Positions 1-5,608 of a stretch of DNA of 7,719 nucleotides are shown one piece after another. Location: NCBI GenBank assembly GCA_905233405.1, contig CAJOEG010000062.1, forward strand, positions 1-7,719. Direction: 5' to 3'. The DNA is from an uncultured Bacteroidales bacterium (GTDB taxonomy: Bacteria; Bacteroidota; Bacteroidia; Bacteroidales; ML635J-15). The notes under the pieces are model-generated. The model made no database searches, had not been told where the DNA came from, and worked only from the letters and a program-made list of their open reading frames with translations. The translations under genes and the position numbers were made by a program. The first letter of the stretch is position 1; every line of letters begins with the position of its first letter.

Positions 1-3000
1 GCAACATTACTTCTTGCCTTGTGCGTGACATTTGTCGCCACGGCGCAGAAGACTATGAAATACACCGGCGTGGAATATTCCTACCGTGAAGCCAAGGACT
101 TGTACGACAAGGGAATGTATGCGTCGGCGCAGAACGAATTTTTCAAGATAATGAATAGTGATGGCGTTGATGATTCAAAGTATCGCGACGATGCGGCATT
201 TTACTTCGCAATGTGTTCGATGCATTTGTTCAACCGCGATGCCGAGTATCAACTCAACAATTTCGCTGTCAACCATCCAGAAAGCGACAACACCAATGAT
301 GCTTCGTTTGCAATGGCGAATGTCTATTACCGCGACAAGAAGTACAAAAACGCTCTCGCGTGGTACAAGCGCGTGCAATATACCGACCTCAACGACGAGG
401 ACCAGACCGAATATTTCTTCAAGAAAGGACACTGCCTGTTTGCCCGCAAGGACTTTGACGAGGCGGCAAAGTCGTTTTACGAAATCAAGGACAAGGACGG
501 TCTGTATGGAACAATGGCTCTTTATTTCTACTCGCACATAAAGTACATCAGCGAACAGTACCAGACTGCTCTTAACGGATTCAAGAAGTTGCAGTCAAGC
601 CCAACTTTCTCGTCGATTGTGCCGTTCTACATTTTGCAGATTTACTACATGCAGGAAGATTACAATGCAGTTGTCGAATATGCCAACGAACACGGCGAGG
701 ACTTTGTGGGAGCGGCTCCCGAAAATGCAAAGATTGTCGGTCTGTCGTATGTACGCACAAAGAAATACGCTGAGGCAATTCCTTATCTGAAACGCTATAT
801 GGAAGCCAACTCATCGGCAACCGATTTTGATTACTACGAACTTGCATACGCGCAGTATTCCACAGGTCAGTACGATGAGGCTGCAAAGAATTTCGGCAAG
901 ATTACGCGCACCAAGGATACCATCGGACAGAATGCTTCCTACCTTATGGGTGCTTGCTGCCTAAAGACCGGCAAGAAACTCGAGGCTCGCAGGGCTTTCG
1001 AGACGGCATCATTCTACAACTACAATCAGGTTATTAAGGAAGATGCGCTGTTTAATTTTGCACAACTCTGCTTCGAGTTGTCGCTGTCACCGTTCAACGA
1101 GGCGATAAGTGCGTTCACACGTTACATCGAAGAATATCCCAACAGTCCGCGTACCGAAGCCGCCTACGACTATCTGCTTGATGCGTTTATGAGCGCAAAG
1201 AACTATCAGCGAGCAATTGCAACCATCGAAAGCCTCAGCTACAAGAACTCCAAGATTGATATGGCTTACCAGCGTCTGACCTACATACGCGGACAGGAAT
1301 TGTTCGTTTCGCAGAAATACACAGATGCGATAGATATGTTTGACAAGTCGATTGCCAACGGAAAGTACAACCGCGACATTGAGGCTCTTGCACGTTACTG
1401 GAAGGCCGAAGCCAACTACAGGCTCGGCAATGTTGATATTGCAATTGACCAGTTCAAGGAATTTGTGAATGCGTTGGGTTCGATAAACCTCGAAGAGTAC
1501 GGACGTGCACATTATAATCTTGGTTATGCCTATTTTGAAAAGAAAGATTACACGGTTGCAAATTCATGGTTCCGTAAGTATGAGAAAATCTCAGATACTG
1601 CCGAAAATGTTGTCATCAACGATACCTATAATCGTATAGGTGACTGCTACTACATCAACCGCGACTTTTCAGCCGCTTCCGAATACTACAAGAAAGCCGT
1701 GAAGATTGGTCTTGTTGAAACCGACTACAGCCTTTACCAGATGTCGCTTACATACGGTGGTCTGAAGATGGCTAACGAAAAGGTTTGGTCGTTGCAGAAG
1801 TTGCTTCGCGAATACCCTAATTCGGAATATGCCAGCAATGCAATGTTCGGAATAGCCCGTGCATACCAGACCGATCTCAACATTGAGGATTCGGCAAAGT
1901 ACTACTACGATATGCTTATTGCAGAATATCCGCATTCGGCAAACCGCAGCACGGCACTTTCGAGCCTTGGTGCAATCGAGTTCAACCGCCGTCATTTCGA
2001 CAATGCTCTCAACTACTACAAGCAGGTAATTTCCGAGTTTCCTGGTACCGAAGAAGCCAGCAGTGCCAACGATATGGTTAAGTCGATTTACCTTGAACTC
2101 GATAAGCCGGACGCTTACATTGAATACGCAAACAGCGAAGGCTCTGGCGTAGAAATCAGCAAGGACGAGCAGGACGAAATCATCTGGCTTGCCTCCAAGA
2201 AACTTTATATCGACAAGAAATACAACGATGCGCTCAGGTCTATTACAAAATACCTTGACGAATTTCCCAAGGGCAAATACATTATAGAAGCCAACTACTA
2301 CAAGGCAGAGTTGCATTTCTACTTTGAGGAGAAGGACGATGCTTTGAAGAGTTACCGCGTAGTTGCCGATGCTCCTACGAACAGTTACACCGAGGAAAGC
2401 ACCTTGAAGGCTGCTTCGTTGCTGTTCGACAAGGAAAACTGGGACGACTCCTATAATTATTATAATAAACTGTTCCCGATTGCCGAAAACAAATCGACCA
2501 AGCAGGTTGCAGCTCTTGGTCGTCTGCGCTGCGCATACAACGGTAAGAAATACGACAATGTAATCACTTCGGCGCAGGACGTAATCGACAGCGACAGGTC
2601 GAATGTGGAGAATATCCGCGAGGCGCAGTACAAGATGGCAAAGGCATTTATGGCGAAGGAAAATTCGTCACGGGCATTGCCGTTGTTTGAAAAACTTTCG
2701 CAGGAAGTCATCAGTTATGAAGGTGCCGAATCAAAGTTTATGACCGCTTCAATCAACTACACCAACGGCAACGATAGCATAGCCGAGGAAATTATCTACG
2801 ACTTTGCACAGTCTAGCACGCCGCACGCCTACTGGCTGGCAAAGAGCTACATACTTCTGGCGCAGATTTACTTCGACGAGGAAGACATTTTCTCTGCAAA
2901 GCACACCTTACAGTCGGTGCTTAGCAACTACGATAACGAATCCGATGGCATAAAGGACGAGGCACAGGAGAAACTTACTGCAATATTTGAGGCCGAGGAA

Positions 3001-3186
3001 GCTGCTCGTCAGGAAGAAGAAATGTTGAAACTTAAGATAAATCTTGTGGAAGACGAATCGGAAGGAGGATTGTTCCCCGATGAGGATTTTGAAATCGAAA
3101 TCCCGGACGATGAATTGCCACAGGAAGAAAACGAAATTCACGAAATTAAACCCAAGGACAATTCGGAAGAAGAAACTAACGAATAA
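1..3186 (+). CDS. Large exported tetratricopeptide-repeat protein (5' end outside window)
   Basis: The frame is open from base 1 to TAA at 3184-3186, so the start codon lies left of the window; 1061 residues are visible. The first visible residues (ATLLLALCVTFVATA, then QK) are the hydrophobic core and cleavage region of a Sec signal peptide, with likely cleavage A15|Q16, so the mature protein is periplasmic or outer-membrane associated. TTG at 19 falls inside this core and is not the start. The rest is an almost unbroken array of TPR-like helix pairs with the usual small/aromatic spacing, for example YYRDKKYKNALAWYKRV, ARKDFDEAAKSFYEI, YSTGQYDEAAKNFGKI and EFNRRHFDNALNYYKQVI, often followed by 'eYPnS' turns. 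The last 75 residues are a charged helix and a disordered acidic tail. TPR superhelices are protein-binding scaffolds; no catalytic motif is seen. The barrel gene starts 3 bp downstream, so the two products probably act together. The TPR fold is secure, the specific role unknown. Confidence 0.9.
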   Translation, partial: ATLLLALCVTFVATAQKTMKYTGVEYSYREAKDLYDKGMYASAQNEFFKIMNSDGVDDSKYRDDAAFYFAMCSMHLFNRDAEYQLNNFAVNHPESDNTNDASFAMANVYYRDKKYKNALAWYKRVQYTDLNDEDQTEYFFKKGHCLFARKDFDEAAKSFYEIKDKDGLYGTMALYFYSHIKYISEQYQTALNGFKKLQSSPTFSSIVPFYILQIYYMQEDYNAVVEYANEHGEDFVGAAPENAKIVGLSYVRTKKYAEAIPYLKRYMEANSSATDFDYYELAYAQYSTGQYDEAAKNFGKITRTKDTIGQNASYLMGACCLKTGKKLEARRAFETASFYNYNQVIKEDALFNFAQLCFELSLSPFNEAISAFTRYIEEYPNSPRTEAAYDYLLDAFMSAKNYQRAIATIESLSYKNSKIDMAYQRLTYIRGQELFVSQKYTDAIDMFDKSIANGKYNRDIEALARYWKAEANYRLGNVDIAIDQFKEFVNALGSINLEEYGRAHYNLGYAYFEKKDYTVANSWFRKYEKISDTAENVVINDTYNRIGDCYYINRDFSAASEYYKKAVKIGLVETDYSLYQMSLTYGGLKMANEKVWSLQKLLREYPNSEYASNAMFGIARAYQTDLNIEDSAKYYYDMLIAEYPHSANRSTALSSLGAIEFNRRHFDNALNYYKQVISEFPGTEEASSANDMVKSIYLELDKPDAYIEYANSEGSGVEISKDEQDEIIWLASKKLYIDKKYNDALRSITKYLDEFPKGKYIIEANYYKAELHFYFEEKDDALKSYRVVADAPTNSYTEESTLKAASLLFDKENWDDSYNYYNKLFPIAENKSTKQVAALGRLRCAYNGKKYDNVITSAQDVIDSDRSNVENIREAQYKMAKAFMAKENSSRALPLFEKLSQEVISYEGAESKFMTASINYTNGNDSIAEEIIYDFAQSSTPHAYWLAKSYILLAQIYFDEEDIFSAKHTLQSVLSNYDNESDGIKDEAQEKLTAIFEAEEAARQEEEMLKLKINLVEDESEGGLFPDEDFEIEIPDDELPQEENEIHEIKPKDNSEEETNE

Positions 3187-3189
3187 ACA

Positions 3190-4971
3190 ATGGAAACGAT
3201 GAGAAAACTTAGTTATATGAAATATTTGACCTTGCTGATTGCTTTTGCTGTCGCTGCTGGCAGTCTTGTAGCACAAGAGGACAACAATACGCTCGAAGAG
3301 CAGACTGTAGTAATTTACAACGAATATTCGCCGGTACTGAAGGATGCAAGCAGAATACAGAGCCTTCCTGTGATTGCCGATACGGTGAAGGTTGAACCGA
3401 AATTCGAATATTCGGTAACGCCAACAATGTACCGCACATCGTTTACTCCTAGCAAAATTCCTGCTGCTACCGTAAAGGGAGAAGCTCTGAAACCTCTCAA
3501 TACCGGTTTGGTAAAGGTTGGTTATGGAAACTACATTTCGCCGTTTGCAGAACTGTATGTCAACTCGAAGCGACAGAAGAACTATTCAATAGGTATTGCC
3601 GCGCAGCACCACTCATCGTTTGGTAAAATCAAGAACTACCTGAACCAGAAGATTTATTCTGGCTATGACGACAGTAACATCGAGGCTTTTGGAAAGAAAA
3701 TATTTACAAAGTCGGTGCTGTCGGGCAAGGTTTATTTCTCGTCCAACGGAATCTGCTACTACGGCTATGACCCGAAGGTTTACGGCAATACCGATACAAT
3801 CAACTGGGAAACCTTTGATTATGTTGATACCCGTGATGAGGTCGAAAAGCAGCGTTTCAACCGCGTGGGTGCAAATATGACATTCGAGTCGCAGCAGACT
3901 GGACGCAAGCATTGGAACTACAAGTTCGATGCCGGTTATCAGTATTTCTTTACAAAGACCAAGGATTGGCAGCACAAGGTTGATTTAACCGCAAATGTTG
4001 GCCGTTCGGTGAAGAATATCAGTTATGGAATAGATCTCAACTATTTGTTCAATGCCAATAAGATTGTTTTACATGGCAATAATGAAAATCAAATTCCAGA
4101 AGTTGCCAATAATAAGGATATGCTTGTCAATGCAAAGCCATATTTTCGTTTTGAGAATGAAAAGTGGAATATAAAGGCAGGTGCAAAGTTGATATATAGT
4201 GATGGCGATAATACTTTTTATATTTATCCTGATGTGTATGCTCAGTTGAATGTCAGCAATACTTTGCTTCCGTACATCAGCTACGGCGGACATCTAGAAA
4301 GCAATAATCTTGAGTTTATTTCTACCGTTAATCCTTTTGTAAATAGTTATCCTGCATATTTTAACACAAGTTATCAGCATGAGGTTGACTTGGGCTTGAA
4401 AGCAATCCTAAGCAAGAAGATCTACCTCCACGTCAATGCTAATTACTCCCATATCAACAATATGGTTTTCTTTGTCAACGATACAACTATTCCGCTACAC
4501 AACAAGTTTAAGATGGAATATATGGATGTTGATAGGGTAGGTGCATACGCTGAACTTTCGATGCGTGAACTCGCTCCAGGACTTGACATTATGCTGAAGG
4601 CACATTACTACTATTACTTAAAGCTTGCCGATGTAAGCACACACAATGCTATAGATGATGCGCGTCCGTGGCAGATGCCCGACTTGGATGTCAGTTTGAG
4701 GGCAGCATACCGTCTTACCAACAAGATTTCGTTCGGTGTGGAAGGCTATTTCCTGAACAGGTGCTATGCAAAGGAATATGTTGAAGGCGTGCAGTATGCC
4801 AAGAAGATGAAAGCAGTGGTTGATGTCAATCTGTTCGGCGAGTACAAGTTTGACGACAATTTCAGCGTATTCCTTTATCTCAACAACATAGCTTGTCAGC
4901 GTTACTACATCTGGAATAACTATCGTGCACAGGGATTCAATGCATTGGTAGGGTTGACGTATATATTTTAG
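3190..4971 (+). CDS. Plug-less outer-membrane beta-barrel protein, partner of the upstream TPR protein
   Basis: The product is 593 residues. Residues 1-29 form a signal peptide (basic MRKLSYMK, hydrophobic core, cleavage near VAQ|E). Residues 30-104 form a Pro/Thr-rich extension without transmembrane character (EYSPVLKDASRI, SLPVIADTVKVEPKFEYSV, PSKIPAA). From about residue 105 (LVKVGYGNYISPFAELYVN) to the end there are alternating amphipathic strands with aromatic girdles, closing on GLTYIF, a C-terminal aromatic beta-signal recognised by BAM. It is shorter than SusC/TonB receptors and has no room for a plug domain, so 'TonB-dependent receptor' would be a poor label. The start is unsettled: ATG at 3190, 3199 and 3217 all keep a usable signal peptide and none has a Shine-Dalgarno. 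I kept 3190 because it lies 3 bp after the TPR stop in an A-rich leader (AATAAACA). Function is unknown; a porin-like or assembly role with the TPR protein is inference. Confidence 0.88.
   Translation: METMRKLSYMKYLTLLIAFAVAAGSLVAQEDNNTLEEQTVVIYNEYSPVLKDASRIQSLPVIADTVKVEPKFEYSVTPTMYRTSFTPSKIPAATVKGEALKPLNTGLVKVGYGNYISPFAELYVNSKRQKNYSIGIAAQHHSSFGKIKNYLNQKIYSGYDDSNIEAFGKKIFTKSVLSGKVYFSSNGICYYGYDPKVYGNTDTINWETFDYVDTRDEVEKQRFNRVGANMTFESQQTGRKHWNYKFDAGYQYFFTKTKDWQHKVDLTANVGRSVKNISYGIDLNYLFNANKIVLHGNNENQIPEVANNKDMLVNAKPYFRFENEKWNIKAGAKLIYSDGDNTFYIYPDVYAQLNVSNTLLPYISYGGHLESNNLEFISTVNPFVNSYPAYFNTSYQHEVDLGLKAILSKKIYLHVNANYSHINNMVFFVNDTTIPLHNKFKMEYMDVDRVGAYAELSMRELAPGLDIMLKAHYYYYLKLADVSTHNAIDDARPWQMPDLDVSLRAAYRLTNKISFGVEGYFLNRCYAKEYVEGVQYAKKMKAVVDVNLFGEYKFDDNFSVFLYLNNIACQRYYIWNNYRAQGFNALVGLTYIF
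4021..4380 (+). other. AT-rich patch inside the barrel gene
   Basis: By hand count 118 of 360 bases are G or C (about 33%). Sampled flanking 60-base blocks are higher: 52% at 3841, 43% at 3901, 45% at 3961, 42% at 4561 and 48% at 4681. Codons shift with it: Asn is mostly AAT and Tyr/Phe mostly TAT/TTT here, whereas AAC, TAC and TTC are common elsewhere. It covers roughly residues 278-397, several strands and loops of the barrel. The frame stays open. Recombination or relaxed selection on exposed loops could explain it. Confidence 0.6.
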
Positions 4972-4973
4972 CT

Positions 4974-5003
4974 GAAAATTAATCGTTGGTGTGATTAATT
5001 TTC
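4974..5003. terminator. Perfect 11-bp inverted repeat between convergent genes, probable terminator
   Basis: GAAAATTAATC at 4974-4984 is matched exactly by its reverse complement GATTAATTTTC at 4993-5003, with an 8-base loop (GTTGGTGT). It begins 2 bases after the barrel stop and 42 bases beyond the stop of the opposing gene, so it could end transcripts from both sides. The stem is AT-rich (three G/C pairs) and no clean T-run follows on either strand, so it may instead protect mRNA 3' ends. Confidence 0.5.
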
Positions 5004-5026
5004 TTGACGATTTTAACGTTTTGTGG

Positions 5027-5047
5027 AAAGTTAGACTTTGCTTTTTT
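5027..5047 (+). terminator. Possible weak hairpin plus T6 tract, + strand
   Basis: AAAGT (5027-5031) and ACTTT (5035-5039) can pair around a 3-base loop, followed by GC and a run of six T at 5042-5047. The layout is that of an intrinsic terminator for the left-hand operon, but a 5-bp stem with one G/C pair is weak, and the T-run overlaps the last codon of the opposing gene. It may act as a backup to the hairpin at 4974-5003. Confidence 0.25.
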
Positions 5048-5606
5048 AGAACTGATAACTAATCTTTACAACAGGGTTGGAGTATATAGAATACATAGAT
5101 TCATCGAAATTGTACATTATCGTGAGCAACATATACGACCTTTGTCCTATTGGTATCTGAAAGCCAAGTCCGAGCATAGGCGAGGCAATCCACATAGGTT
5201 CTTCGCCCGAAAGTGTTGTGTAGAACTCGCCCATGTTGGTGTACGAAAACTGTCCGTAAATCAGTATGCCCATATCGGTTCCAAAAAATGGAATAAGGTC
5301 TCCAAGACTTTTTATCACCGTGAAACTGGCAAATACATTTCCTCCGAAAATGCTACCTTTGAAATTGTATTCTTCTGAGTATAAGAACAAGTAGTCAATG
5401 CCGACACCTGCCGAAAGTCTATTTGTAATCCTGTATCCGACTTGTGGACTTAACGAAATCTGTGTTACTGTACCGAAAGCCATATTTAGGTCACCTCCCC
5501 AGAAAATGCGTTGAACTGGCGAAGGCGGTGGGTCGGTTTCGAGATACTGCGCATCGAGTCCTAATGCAGACAACATTAACAATATAGACAGCAGTATCTT
5601 CTTCAT
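5046..5606 (-). CDS. Small outer-membrane beta-barrel protein, unknown function
   Basis: The product is 186 residues. MKKILLSILLMLSALGLDAQ is a classic signal peptide with cleavage near the A19-Q20 junction. A short Pro-rich segment (PPPSPVQRIF) follows, then alternating strands: GGDLNMAFGTVTQISLSPQ, VGYRITNRLSAGVGIDYLF, GGNVFASFTVIKS, PFFGTDMGILIYGQFSY, ASPMLGLGFQIPIG and SYMLLTIMYNF, ending VVKISYQF with the C-terminal Phe of BAM substrates. The size suits an 8-stranded barrel such as the OmpA/OmpW-like 'outer membrane protein beta-barrel' families of Bacteroidota; I do not know a function for this subgroup. ATG at 5606-5604 is 2 bases after the TAG of the upstream GH3-hydrolase gene, so co-transcription and translational coupling are likely. 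The leader is A/T-rich with no clear Shine-Dalgarno, normal for this phylum. An adhesin, stabilising or small pore role cannot be told apart here. Confidence 0.85.
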   Translation of the reverse strand: MKKILLSILLMLSALGLDAQYLETDPPPSPVQRIFWGGDLNMAFGTVTQISLSPQVGYRITNRLSAGVGIDYLFLYSEEYNFKGSIFGGNVFASFTVIKSLGDLIPFFGTDMGILIYGQFSYTNMGEFYTTLSGEEPMWIASPMLGLGFQIPIGQRSYMLLTIMYNFDESMYSIYSNPVVKISYQF

Positions 5607-5608
5607 TA

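Noticed and set aside
1..48. Possible lipoprotein signal (LLALC) on the TPR protein
   Set aside because: The Cys sits inside the hydrophobic core, is followed by more hydrophobic residues (VTFVATA) and has Leu at -1. An ordinary signal peptidase I site before Gln fits better.
1669..2316. Open 215-codon frame on the - strand inside the TPR gene
   Set aside because: It is antisense to the continuous TPR repeat pattern. The Val/Phe/Cys-rich translation is what reverse reading of Lys/Asp/Tyr codons produces.
2452..2471. AT-rich repeat-like run (TATAATTATTATAATAA)
   Set aside because: It simply encodes consecutive Tyr/Asn residues of a TPR helix, and no matching copy was seen elsewhere in the window.
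3298..3345. TonB-box-like stretch near the barrel N-terminus (EEQTVVIY)
   Set aside because: No plug domain follows, barrel strands begin about 65 residues later, and the protein is shorter than TonB-dependent receptors.
5004..5378. Open 124-codon + strand frame beginning in the intergenic hairpin
   Set aside because: It lies almost wholly opposite the small barrel gene, whose signal peptide, strands and terminal Phe are coherent. The + frame translation shows no recognisable pattern.
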